Assembly (NCBI RefSeq): GCF_943733665.1
Contig: NZ_OX030782.1
Span: 2,962,501 to 3,026,500, forward strand
Direction of reading: 5' to 3'
Source: Aquimarina sp. Aq107
Lineage (GTDB): Bacteria; Bacteroidota; Bacteroidia; Flavobacteriales; Flavobacteriaceae
Length of the DNA stretch: 64,000 nt
The notes under the pieces are model-generated. The model made no database searches, was not told the DNA's origin, and was given only the letters and a program-made list of their open reading frames with translations. The first letter of the stretch is position 1; the number at the start of each line of letters is the position of its first letter. A program made the translations under genes and the position numbers. Shown here one piece after another: positions 9,235-17,726 of the stretch.

Positions 9235-10467
9235 ATGAATAAATTTATTCAGTTTCAGTTATCCTTACTAATGTTCTTAGAGTTCTTTATTTGGGGTGGC
9301 TGGTTTGTAACCATGGGTATTTATTTACCTAATTCTTTAAATACAAATGGCGGAGAAATAGCTATGGCATATTCTACGCAATCTTGGGGAGCTATTATTG
9401 CTCCATTCATCATTGGGCTAATTGCTGATCGTTTTTTTAATGCAGAACGTATCTTAGGAGTATTACATCTTATAGGGGCAGTTTTAATGTATCAAATGGC
9501 AAATGCAACGAATTTTTCTGCTTTCTATCCATATGTACTTGGGTATATGATCGCCTATATGCCAACACTTGCTTTGGTAAACTCTGTATCATTTAATCAA
9601 ATGACAGATCCTGCAAAACAGTTTTCATTTGTACGAGTTTTTGGAACAATAGGATGGATTATTGCAGGTCTTGTGATTAGCTATGTCTTTCATTGGGATT
9701 CCGCAGAAGGGGTTGCTAATGGAATGCTAAAAAACACCTTTCTGATGACTGCTATAGCCTCTGCTATCCTTGGCGTATTTAGTTTCACTTTACCTAAAAC
9801 ACCACCTAAAATTGGTAAAGATCAAAAAGTAACAATTTCAGATATTTTAGGATTAGATGCAATAAAACTTTTAAAAGATAAAAACTTCTTAATGTTTTTC
9901 TTAGCATCCATACTTATATGTATTCCTCTTGCATTTTATTATCAGCATGCTGGGCAATTTTTAGGAGAAATAGGTGTTGCAAATCCGGCTGCAAAAATGA
10001 CCATTGGTCAAATATCTGAAGTACTATTTATGTTACTTCTACCATTTTTCTTTAAAAAATTTGGATTCAAAAAAACAATATTAGTAGGAATGTTAGCTTG
10101 GACAATTAGATATTTATTATTTGCATATGGTAATTCAGGAGAGCTTGCTTTTATGCTTATTGTTGGTATTGCCTTACACGGTATTTGTTATGATTTCTTC
10201 TTTGTTTCGGGACAGATTTATACCGATTCTAAAGCTGGAGAAAAGTTCAAAAGTGCCGCGCAAGGCCTTATTACTCTAGCTACCTACGGATTAGGAATGT
10301 TAATTGGATTTTATGTTGCAGGAAAAATTACGGATACAAACCTGATTTCTGAAGGGCAACATAATTGGAATAGCATTTGGATATTCCCAGCTATTTTTGC
10401 TGCTACAGTAATGATACTATTTGCTGTTTTCTTCAAAAACGAAAAAATAGAATATAAAGAAAACTAA
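9235..10467 (+). CDS. MFS permease of the nucleoside:H+ symporter type (probable sugar importer)
   Basis: The 410-aa protein has about twelve membrane helices and the N-terminal signature FLEFFIWGGWFVTMGIYL of the NupG/XapB-like major facilitator branch (PF03825 type). In Bacteroidota these permeases often sit in sugar-acid or keto-sugar operons rather than nucleoside ones. It is the only transporter in the operon, placed between a lipoprotein isomerase and a cytoplasmic Gfo/Idh/MocA enzyme, so it most likely imports the monosaccharide released outside. The true substrate is not visible in the sequence. Confidence 0.83.
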   Translation: MNKFIQFQLSLLMFLEFFIWGGWFVTMGIYLPNSLNTNGGEIAMAYSTQSWGAIIAPFIIGLIADRFFNAERILGVLHLIGAVLMYQMANATNFSAFYPYVLGYMIAYMPTLALVNSVSFNQMTDPAKQFSFVRVFGTIGWIIAGLVISYVFHWDSAEGVANGMLKNTFLMTAIASAILGVFSFTLPKTPPKIGKDQKVTISDILGLDAIKLLKDKNFLMFFLASILICIPLAFYYQHAGQFLGEIGVANPAAKMTIGQISEVLFMLLLPFFFKKFGFKKTILVGMLAWTIRYLLFAYGNSGELAFMLIVGIALHGICYDFFFVSGQIYTDSKAGEKFKSAAQGLITLATYGLGMLIGFYVAGKITDTNLISEGQHNWNSIWIFPAIFAATVMILFAVFFKNEKIEYKEN

Positions 10468-10469
10468 TT

Positions 10470-11615
10470 ATGTCAAAACTTAAAATGGGAATGGTCGGTG
10501 GTGGCACTGGATCATTCATTGGTGATGTTCATCGCAAAGCTGCTGGTATTGATGGGATGATTGAATTAGTTTGCGGAGCTTTTTCTTCTAGTAAAGAAAA
10601 AAGCCTTATCTCGGGAAAAGAACTAGGGATATCAGATAAAAGAGTATACGGCGACTTTGAAGAAATGATTGTTAAAGAAGTAAAGCTTCCAGAAGAAGAA
10701 CGGATGGATTTTGTAGCTATTGTTACTCCTAATCATATGCATTTTCCACCCGCAAAAATGGCTTTAGAACATGGATTTCATGTAATTTGTGACAAACCTC
10801 TTTCTCTAACATTAGATGAAGCAATTGAATTAGAAAAAGTAGTCACTTCTTCTGGGAAAGTATTTGCATTGACACATAACTATACCGGGTATCCAATGGT
10901 GAAGCAAGCAAAAGCTATGATTGCGAAAGGAGATCTGGGAAACATCCGAAAAATCAACGCTCATTATTTACAAGGATGGCTTTCTACTGCGGTAGAAAAA
11001 ACCGGTCAAAAACAAGCTGCCTGGAGAGTGGATCCTAAACGTTCTGGTATCGGTGGTGCTTTAGGAGATATTGGAACGCACGCAGAGAATTTAATAGAAT
11101 ATATATCAGACATTAAAATTAGTTCTATTGCGTCCGACCTTACGGCTTTTGGGGATGGACGAAGTCTAGATGATGATGGTAATATATTATTACGATTTGA
11201 AAATGGTGCTAAGGGAATCATGTCTTTTTCGCAAATTGCAACTGGAGAAGAGAATAACTTAGGTATTAAAATCTATGGTACTAAAGGTAGTATTGAATGG
11301 TATCAAGAAAATCCAAATCAGCTTATTGTAAAATGGCTAGATCAACCCAAACAAATATATACTCCTGGTGGTAATGGAACATATCCAGAATCATCAGAAT
11401 ATGTTAGGATTCCGGCAGGACATCCAGAAGGATATTTAGAAGGATTTGCAACAATTTATAGAAGCTTTGCCAAAGAATTAATAAATTTCAAAAGTAAAAA
11501 TATGATTTCCCAGCATTTAGATTTCCCAACTGTTATTGATGGTGTTAGAGGAATGAAATTCATCTATGCTGCTGTAGAAAGCAGTAAAAATAATGCTAGC
11601 TGGATTAAAATTTAA
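10470..11615 (+). CDS. Gfo/Idh/MocA-family NAD(P)-dependent oxidoreductase
   Basis: The 381-aa protein opens with a Rossmann fold (KMGMVGGGTGSFIGDVHRKA) and carries the EKP-like motif CDKPLSL, then a C-terminal beta-sheet substrate domain with GGALGDIGTHAENLIEY (GDxxxH catalytic pair). The family oxidises or reduces sugars and inositols at a ring or keto carbon. No signal peptide is present, so it acts in the cytoplasm. It starts 2 bases after the permease stop and is followed after 6 bases by an isomerase, fitting a pathway in which an imported keto-sugar is reduced. Direction and substrate are inferred. Confidence 0.87.
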   Translation: MSKLKMGMVGGGTGSFIGDVHRKAAGIDGMIELVCGAFSSSKEKSLISGKELGISDKRVYGDFEEMIVKEVKLPEEERMDFVAIVTPNHMHFPPAKMALEHGFHVICDKPLSLTLDEAIELEKVVTSSGKVFALTHNYTGYPMVKQAKAMIAKGDLGNIRKINAHYLQGWLSTAVEKTGQKQAAWRVDPKRSGIGGALGDIGTHAENLIEYISDIKISSIASDLTAFGDGRSLDDDGNILLRFENGAKGIMSFSQIATGEENNLGIKIYGTKGSIEWYQENPNQLIVKWLDQPKQIYTPGGNGTYPESSEYVRIPAGHPEGYLEGFATIYRSFAKELINFKSKNMISQHLDFPTVIDGVRGMKFIYAAVESSKNNASWIKI

Positions 11616-11621
11616 AAAATT

Positions 11622-12674
11622 ATGAAAACGATAAAAGGACCGGCAGTATTTCTTGCACAGTTCATGGATGATAAAGAACCTTTTAATTCGTTAGACGGAT
11701 TATGCAAATGGGCATCTGATTTAGGATATAAAGGAATACAAATACCCACTTGGGAAACTCGGTTAATTGATCTAAACACTGCAGCAGAAAGCCAAACGTA
11801 CTGCGATGAATTAAAAGGTAAAATAGCCGATTATGGTTTAGAGATAACGGAATTATCTTCACATCTTCAAGGGCAGCTAGTTGCAGTGCATCCTGCTTAT
11901 GATTTAATGTTTGATAACTTTGCTCCTGATGATTGCAAGAATAATCCTAAAAAACGTACCGAATGGGCAGTTAATCAAGTTAAGAATGCCGCTACGGCAA
12001 GTAGTCGATTAGGAATTAAAGCACACGGCACATTCTCAGGCTCCTTGCTATGGCATACCATGCATCCATGGCCACAACGTCCAGCTGGATTAGTAGAAAT
12101 GGGATTTGAAGAATTAGCTAAACGCTGGTTACCTATTCTTAATCATTTTGATGAGCAAGGTGTAGATGTTTGCTACGAAATTCATCCTGGTGAAGATTTA
12201 CACGATGGAGTTACTTTTGAAAGATTCCTAGAAGCAACAGGAAATCATAAACGCGTAAATATATTATATGACCCTAGCCATTTTGTTTTACAACAATTGG
12301 ATTATTTAGAATACATTGATCATTATCATGAATTTATAAAAGCTTTCCACGTAAAAGATTCAGAATTTAATCCTACAGGGAAAAAAGGAGTTTTTGGAGG
12401 ATATAGTGATTGGATAGATCGAGCTGGACGCTATCGTTCTCCTGGAGATGGACAAATTGATTTTAAAACAATATTCTCTAAACTGACACAATATGGTTGT
12501 GATGTTTGGGCGGTTATGGAATGGGAATGTTGTATCAAATCCCCGGAGCAAGGGGCCAAAGAGGGCGCCCCATTTATTCAAAATCATATTATAGAAGCCA
12601 CCGAAAAAGCTTTTGATGATTTTGCTGGAGCAGAAATCGATAAAGAACAACTAAAAAAAATATTAGGATTATAA
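11622..12674 (+). CDS. Cytoplasmic sugar phosphate isomerase/epimerase (TIM barrel)
   Basis: The 350-aa protein has no signal peptide. It is an AP-endonuclease-2-like TIM barrel with CYEIHPGEDLHDG (Glu and His ligands), LYDPSHFVLQQLDY (Asp-His), AFHVKDSEF (His) and VMEWECC (Glu): a complete divalent-metal site of the family. The two opening stretches, GPAVFLAQFMDD and LGYKGIQIPTWETRLID, are typical of Bacteroidota homologues found beside Gfo/Idh/MocA enzymes. It probably isomerises the same sugar on which the upstream oxidoreductase acts. The substrate is not determinable from sequence. Confidence 0.85.
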   Translation: MKTIKGPAVFLAQFMDDKEPFNSLDGLCKWASDLGYKGIQIPTWETRLIDLNTAAESQTYCDELKGKIADYGLEITELSSHLQGQLVAVHPAYDLMFDNFAPDDCKNNPKKRTEWAVNQVKNAATASSRLGIKAHGTFSGSLLWHTMHPWPQRPAGLVEMGFEELAKRWLPILNHFDEQGVDVCYEIHPGEDLHDGVTFERFLEATGNHKRVNILYDPSHFVLQQLDYLEYIDHYHEFIKAFHVKDSEFNPTGKKGVFGGYSDWIDRAGRYRSPGDGQIDFKTIFSKLTQYGCDVWAVMEWECCIKSPEQGAKEGAPFIQNHIIEATEKAFDDFAGAEIDKEQLKKILGL

Positions 12675-12690
12675 CCAACAGAACATCATT

Positions 12691-13494
12691 ATGAACAAAA
12701 TCATATATCTATTTTTAATTTGCAGTATCATTTTTTCCTGTAATGAACAAAAAAAAGAAGCAAGCACTGTCCCTAAGATGGATACTGTAAAAGATGAACA
12801 ACCTCCTACCCCTAAAAAAGAAATCACCGATCCTAAAGAAACTGAGGTATGGGAACCAGAACCTAAAGCAATTTCTTTTGATAAAACCAATATTCCTTCA
12901 GATGCAATTATACTTTTTAACGGAGAAGACTTAAGTCAATGGATCTCGACAAAAGATAGCACTACTGCCGGATGGACAATCAATACTGATAAAACAATGA
13001 CGGTAAAACCTGGAACGGGAGATATTCAGACGAAAAATAATTTTGGAAGCGTCCAATTACATCTAGAATGGAAAGCTCCTAATATTGTAGAAGGAGAAGG
13101 CCAAGGAAGAGGAAATAGTGGTGTGTTTTTTCAAAATAAATACGAAGTACAAATTCTGGACAGTTATCAAAATCGCACCTATTCTAACGGACAAGCTACT
13201 TCTATTTATAAACAACATATACCGTTAGTAAATGCTACCAAACCGAATGATCAATGGCAGACGTATGACATTATATTTCATCAACCAGAATTTACAAATG
13301 ATAAAAAAGTGAAATCAGGGTCATTTACTGTAATTCACAATGGAGTCTTAGTACAAGATCATGTAGAAATATTAGGTAGTACAGAATATATTGGCCCTCC
13401 AAAAAATGAAGCACATGGCAAAGGACCTATAAAATTACAAGATCATAATAATCCAGTACATTATCGAAATATTTGGATTAGAGAATTGAATTAA
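12691..13494 (+). CDS. DUF1080 lipoprotein, 3-keto-disaccharide hydrolase-like
   Basis: The 267-aa protein has a lipoprotein signal with lipobox (IIFSC), a proline/lysine-rich linker, and one DUF1080 (PF06439) jelly-roll domain from about residue 70. It shows the family hallmarks LFNGEDLSQW, GNSGVFFQNKYEVQILDSY and GPIKLQDHNNPVHYRNIWI. The family has been renamed 3-keto-disaccharide hydrolase because characterised members cleave glycosidic bonds of 3-keto-sugars made by a dehydrogenase. Here it is encoded with a GMC/subunit-3 dehydrogenase pair, which is that reaction sequence. It is the last gene of the operon, and its stop abuts the stop of the convergent kinase with no base between. Confidence 0.86.
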   Translation: MNKIIYLFLICSIIFSCNEQKKEASTVPKMDTVKDEQPPTPKKEITDPKETEVWEPEPKAISFDKTNIPSDAIILFNGEDLSQWISTKDSTTAGWTINTDKTMTVKPGTGDIQTKNNFGSVQLHLEWKAPNIVEGEGQGRGNSGVFFQNKYEVQILDSYQNRTYSNGQATSIYKQHIPLVNATKPNDQWQTYDIIFHQPEFTNDKKVKSGSFTVIHNGVLVQDHVEILGSTEYIGPPKNEAHGKGPIKLQDHNNPVHYRNIWIRELN

Positions 13495-14376
13495 CTATTG
13501 ACTTTTTATAAAATCCTGAACCTCTCTATCACTAAAAAAAGGATTAGCACCTGCGCTACCTGCTACCATGGCTCCTATCGCACAAGCATAATTCACAGAT
13601 AATTGAGGTTCATTTTTTTCTACTAATTTAGATATTAACGTTGCTAAAAAAGAATCTCCTGCACCAACAGTATCTACTACTTTAATGGTATATCCATCAT
13701 TATGATAAAAAGAATTATTATAATATAAGGTTGCCCCCTTTCCTCCTTTGGTAATACAGATTTGAGAAGTATTGGTATATGCCGCAATTGACTTAATCTG
13801 CTCTTCGAGAGTAGATTCTTTTATTCCAAAATGAGTACAGATCTCATCCAATTCTTCATCGTTCAATTTAATAAAGTCTGCTTTTTTCATTAAATCGTTA
13901 AGTAACTGTGTGTCATAATGTGGTGGTCGAAGGTTGACATCTAAAATTTTAAACTTGGCTTTATTAAAAAGTTTAAACAAAGTATTTCTTGAAACATCAT
14001 TTCTAGCTGCTAAACTTCCAAAAATAAAAGCATCAGAAATAATCACTTCTTCTTCAGCTTTTTGAGTATTTTCTATAAAATCCCAAGCAACAGGACGACT
14101 AATCTCATAGGACGCTGTTCCTTCTTGATCCAAAGAAACCAAAACTTCACCAGTATGATATTGATTATCCTTTTGAATCGTATCTAACGATAACCCCTGT
14201 TTATTTATATATTGGATAATGTCTTCTCCTAAGTCATCGTTCCCAACTTTAGTAATAATCGAAGCATCTATCCCCATTGTTTTTAATCGTAAGGTAACAT
14301 TTAATGGTGCTCCTCCAATTTTTTTGTGATTAGGAAATATATCCCAAAGGACTTCTCCGAAACAGGTGATTTTCAT
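13495..14376 (-). CDS. PfkB-family carbohydrate kinase (fructokinase-like)
   Basis: The 293-aa protein has the ribokinase/PfkB fold: CFGEVLWDIFPNHKKIGGAPLN near the N-terminus with the substrate-binding GG, and the C-terminal ATP/anion-hole signature VDTVGAGDSFLA with catalytic Asp. The N-terminal pattern GEVLWDxxP is that of bacterial fructokinases, so phosphorylation of fructose to fructose-6-phosphate is the best guess. It is encoded alone, convergent with the sugar-oxidation operon, with no terminator visible between the two stops. It may or may not belong to that pathway. Confidence 0.85.
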   Translation of the reverse strand: MKITCFGEVLWDIFPNHKKIGGAPLNVTLRLKTMGIDASIITKVGNDDLGEDIIQYINKQGLSLDTIQKDNQYHTGEVLVSLDQEGTASYEISRPVAWDFIENTQKAEEEVIISDAFIFGSLAARNDVSRNTLFKLFNKAKFKILDVNLRPPHYDTQLLNDLMKKADFIKLNDEELDEICTHFGIKESTLEEQIKSIAAYTNTSQICITKGGKGATLYYNNSFYHNDGYTIKVVDTVGAGDSFLATLISKLVEKNEPQLSVNYACAIGAMVAGSAGANPFFSDREVQDFIKSQ

Positions 14377-14583
14377 AAGTAATTATTTTACAAACTAAAA
14401 TAACTCTTTTTTAAAGAAAATTTAATAGAAATAATTATTCTATAAATCTATACAATAAACATAGTTAATGCAGTTAATCCGATAATTTAAACCTTTGCCC
14501 CAAAAGTGCTTTTAAAGTATCTGTCATTTTACAATATTTTTTCTATTCTTTACGAAATTCGAAGTTCACTAATTATAACTTCA

Positions 14584-14988
14584 ATGGTAGAAACGGTATT
14601 ACTAATCGATGATGATAAAGCTACTCAATATATTCATAAAAGAATTATCACCAAGCATAATGACTTTAAGAATGTACTTACATTTTTAGGAGGAGATATC
14701 GCGTTGACTTATCTAAAATCTATAAATGTAAGTTTCATAAAAAAACCACAGCTTATTTTTGTAGATTTAAATATGCCGTCTATGAATGGGTGGGAATTTA
14801 TTGAAGCGTACAATAAATTGGGTGATGATATTATAAAACATAGTAAACTTATGATTTTAACGACTTCTTCGAATCCCAATGACATTTCAAGATCAAAAAC
14901 AGTAAAAGGTGTTAGTGATTATATTGTTAAACCTCTTTCAAATCAAAAATTAGATCACATTCTAAAAACATATTTTGTAAATCATTAG
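14584..14988 (+). CDS. Stand-alone response regulator receiver protein
   Basis: From the ATG at 14584 the protein is 134 aa, a single receiver domain without an output domain. The acidic pocket is LLIDDDKAT (Asp9-Asp11), the phospho-acceptor is Asp61 in FVDLNMPSMNGW, and the conserved Lys is in YIVKPLS. A GTG at 14506 would add 26 hydrophobic residues unlike a receiver domain, so I reject it. Such single-domain regulators act by protein contact or phosphotransfer. The histidine kinase gene converges on it 30 bases downstream, so they may work together, though convergent genes are not an operon. Confidence 0.9.
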   Translation: MVETVLLIDDDKATQYIHKRIITKHNDFKNVLTFLGGDIALTYLKSINVSFIKKPQLIFVDLNMPSMNGWEFIEAYNKLGDDIIKHSKLMILTTSSNPNDISRSKTVKGVSDYIVKPLSNQKLDHILKTYFVNH

Positions 14989-15018
14989 TATTTATAAAAT
15001 TAACATCTAAATAAAATA

Positions 15019-16167
15019 CTAGGTTAGAAAAACCTTAAAACTTGTTCCCACTCCGACTTTACTTTTCACCTCTATTTTACCTCCCATTGCTTCTATTTGA
15101 TTTTTGGTAAGAAATAGTCCGACCCCAACAGCATCTTTATTTTTATGAAAAGTTTTATACATCCCAAATAAACTCTCTCCATGTTTTCTAAGGTCTATGC
15201 CTGCCCCATTATCAGAAACTTGTAAAATTAATCGACCATTCTCGTGAAAAGCATTCAGTTTTATCTTTGGGTTGCGTTCTGAATCAGAATATTTAATAGC
15301 ATTAGATATTAAATTAAGTAAAATGCTTTCTATAAATGCTGGATTATATTCTAAAAAACACTCTGTTGGGACTTGGTTTATAATTACAGCCTTTTTTTGG
15401 GTTATATTTCCTTTTAAGATATTAACTGTCTTCTCTATAGATGTATTGAGGTTTACCGTTTTCAATTGTTGACTTACGTCTGTATAGACCGTTACAATTT
15501 CGTTTAGATGTGCCATCGTATCCGAAAACCCTTCTGACACTTTTTTCACATGCCCCATAATTTCGTTCTTTTCATTAAGGTCAGATTCTTTTTCAGCTAA
15601 TTCAAGAAGTAATTCTAGGTTATTGGAGTATGATCGTAAATTATGAGTTGCTATATGGGCAAAATTCATTAATCTTACATTTTGTGATTCTATAACATCA
15701 ATTGTCCTTTTTACTTCTTCTTCTTTCTTTTTTTGAGATGTTATATCTATTACACATCCATTCCAAAGAAAACTACCATCCATCAATTGTATCGGTCGTC
15801 CGTTTCCTCTTAACCAACGAACACCTTTGGAAGGTAATACTACCCTAAAATCATAGCTCCAACTTTTTAACGTTTTCATTGAGTTATTTACTATGTCAAA
15901 AACTGCCTTAACATCATCTTTATGGATCCTATTAATAGCTGGGGCTGCATCATATTTTACCTCTTCAGGCATTACTTCATACACATTCCATAGGCCTCTA
16001 CTGGCAAAAGGAAGTGTATATTTTTTTTCTTCTGGAAAATATCGAAATTGATAAATTAGTTCATCCGTATGCTCTAACAAAGATTGAAGTTCATCCTGAT
16101 CATTCACAATAATATCATCGCTTTTATTCTCGGAAACTTTCATTTCTTGGGGTTTAGTTATTGACAT
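15019..16167 (-). CDS. PAS-domain sensor histidine kinase, no membrane segment
   Basis: The 382-aa protein has an N-terminal PAS_3-type fold (about residues 30-150, with RWLRGNGRPIQLMDGSFLWN and GCVIDIT typical of PAS/PAC), a short coiled coil, an H-box FAHIATHNLRSYSNN with the phospho-acceptor His, and a HATPase_c domain with N-box NLISNAIKYS, G1 DNGAGIDL and G2 GVGLFLTKNQIEAMGG. No transmembrane or signal segment is seen, so it senses an internal cue. It is convergent with the single-domain receiver gene at 14584. The ligand of the PAS domain is unknown. Confidence 0.9.
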   Translation of the reverse strand: MSITKPQEMKVSENKSDDIIVNDQDELQSLLEHTDELIYQFRYFPEEKKYTLPFASRGLWNVYEVMPEEVKYDAAPAINRIHKDDVKAVFDIVNNSMKTLKSWSYDFRVVLPSKGVRWLRGNGRPIQLMDGSFLWNGCVIDITSQKKKEEEVKRTIDVIESQNVRLMNFAHIATHNLRSYSNNLELLLELAEKESDLNEKNEIMGHVKKVSEGFSDTMAHLNEIVTVYTDVSQQLKTVNLNTSIEKTVNILKGNITQKKAVIINQVPTECFLEYNPAFIESILLNLISNAIKYSDSERNPKIKLNAFHENGRLILQVSDNGAGIDLRKHGESLFGMYKTFHKNKDAVGVGLFLTKNQIEAMGGKIEVKSKVGVGTSFKVFLT

Positions 16168-16287
16168 AATGAAAGTATAAAACTAAATTTTAAAATAATG
16201 GAAACTAATTTTACAACCATCAAAAAATCGATAAAAAACACAAAAACAAGTCAAAACACTTAAAAACTTATTTATTTTTAAAAAACA

Positions 16288-16318
16288 ACCCTCAGTGGTT
16301 AACTACTCCACTGAGGGT
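16288..16318 (-). terminator. Intrinsic terminator of the arginine/proline operon
   Basis: A perfect 11-bp stem ACCCTCAGTGG (16288-16298) and CCACTGAGGGT (16308-16318) encloses a 9-base loop. Read on the minus strand it is followed by TTGTTTTTTAAAAATAAATA, a U-rich tract. It lies 130 bases after the argH stop, so it should end the long minus-strand operon. Confidence 0.85.
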
Positions 16319-16405
16319 CTAGGTTGAAGCTAAAAAAATTAAACTAACTCAACTTACACTCAATTAACTGCTTCAACTTCTCTTCTATATCATCTAGTTC
16401 CTTGT

Positions 16406-16436
16406 TTGAGTAGATTCCGGTCAGCACGGAATAACA
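16406..16436. repeat. Degenerate intergenic inverted repeat (GATTCCGG...CGGAAT)
   Basis: ATTCCGGTCAGCACGGAAT is an imperfect palindrome whose outer six bases pair. It resembles, from memory, dispersed intergenic elements of Flavobacteria with GATTCC...GGAATC ends. It lies just after argH on the minus strand. A minus-strand reading through it gives a 21-residue stretch ending in LKQLIECKLS but lacks a good start, so I do not call a gene here. Confidence 0.3.
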
Positions 16437-16448
16437 AAGAATATTTCA

Positions 16449-17726
16449 TTACACTCTATTTAATTTCTCTTTAATATGATCTAAACACAAATTATTAATA
16501 CTACCTGCATGACTATGCTTTGTATTCTTCTCTGGTTTGTAATTTCCATTTTCGATGTCTAATCCAATTTTTACATACGCATCTCTAAAGGACATTCCTT
16601 TCATAACTAATTCATTTAGTGTATCTACACTAAACAAATAATCATATTTATCATCATCTAATATCGTTTCATTAACCTTTACATTTTTCATGGCGTAGAT
16701 AGCCATTTCTAATGATGCTTTCAGATCCTGAATTGCAGGAATAATTCCTTCTTTTAGTAATTGTAAATCCCTATGATATCCGCTAGGTAAATTATTAGTC
16801 AATAAACTCAATTCATAAGGTAATGCTTGAATTTTATTACACTTCCCTCTAATTAGCTCAAATACATCCGGATTCTTCTTATGTGGCATAATACTAGAAC
16901 CAGTTGTAAATTCTGAAGGGATACTCATGAAATCAAAATTCTGACTCATATATAAACAAACATCCATAGCTAATTTAGATAATGTTCCTGCCACACTACT
17001 CATTGCAAAAGCAGTGGATTTTTCGGATTTACCTCTACTCATCTGAGCCGCAACTACATTATATTTTAAGGTTTCAAAACCAAGTTCTCTAGTCGTGAAT
17101 TCTCTATCTATTGGAAATGAACTTCCATATCCTGCGGCACTCCCTAATGGATTTTGATCTACAACTTTTAATGCTGCATTTACAAAATGTAAATCATCTA
17201 CAAAACTCTCTGCATATGCAGAAAACCATAGTCCAAATGAAGATGGCATTGCAATCTGAAGGTGCGTATATCCTGGCAACAAAACTTCTTTGTATAATTC
17301 TGCAGAATCTAATAAGTTCTCAGACAACTCTTTAATTTGAGATTTTATTTGTATTAATTCATCTTTCAGGTACAAATGCATGGCTACTAACACTTGATCA
17401 TTTCTAGACCTAGCAGTATGAATTCTCTTCCCTGCATCTCCAATTTTTTTTGTTAATTCAAATTCTATTTTAGAATGTACATCTTCAAATTCATCTTCTA
17501 TTACAAAAGTCCCTTCTTCGATCTGCGTAGCCAATACTTTTAGTTCTATTTCAATTGCAGAAATATCCTTATCCGTCAGTAATTCTATCTTATGCAACAT
17601 TTTAGCATGTGCTAAAGTTGCTTGTATATCATATTTAGCTATTACTAAATCTAGTTGCCTGTCATTACCAACAGTAAATATGTCTATTTTTTGATCTGTT
17701 GGTAATCCTTTATCCCAAAGTTTCAT
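16449..17726 (-). CDS. argH: Argininosuccinate lyase
   Basis: The last step of arginine synthesis: argininosuccinate is split to arginine and fumarate. The 425-aa protein has the fumarase/aspartase superfamily signature GSSIMPHKKNPD, whose flexible loop contains the catalytic Ser. It also has HTARSRNDQV, TPLG-like NPLGSAAGYGSSF, and the active-site region GYTHLQIA. It is somewhat shorter than the E. coli enzyme (about 457 aa), as is usual in Bacteroidota. The start overlaps the argE stop by 4 bases (ATGA), implying translational coupling. It is the last gene of the eleven-gene minus-strand operon and is followed by a terminator. Confidence 0.95.
   Translation of the reverse strand: MKLWDKGLPTDQKIDIFTVGNDRQLDLVIAKYDIQATLAHAKMLHKIELLTDKDISAIEIELKVLATQIEEGTFVIEDEFEDVHSKIEFELTKKIGDAGKRIHTARSRNDQVLVAMHLYLKDELIQIKSQIKELSENLLDSAELYKEVLLPGYTHLQIAMPSSFGLWFSAYAESFVDDLHFVNAALKVVDQNPLGSAAGYGSSFPIDREFTTRELGFETLKYNVVAAQMSRGKSEKSTAFAMSSVAGTLSKLAMDVCLYMSQNFDFMSIPSEFTTGSSIMPHKKNPDVFELIRGKCNKIQALPYELSLLTNNLPSGYHRDLQLLKEGIIPAIQDLKASLEMAIYAMKNVKVNETILDDDKYDYLFSVDTLNELVMKGMSFRDAYVKIGLDIENGNYKPEKNTKHSHAGSINNLCLDHIKEKLNRV

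Noticed and set aside
14986..15021. TAGTATTT/AAATACTA as a two-way terminator between the convergent receiver and kinase genes
   Set aside because: AT-rich 8-bp stem with a 20-base loop and overlapping a stop codon; too weak to list as a feature.
16330..16448. Short minus-strand coding stretch after argH (ending LKQLIECKLS)
   Set aside because: It reads like a protein tail but has no convincing start codon or ribosome site, and lies in the argH 3' untranslated region before the terminator.
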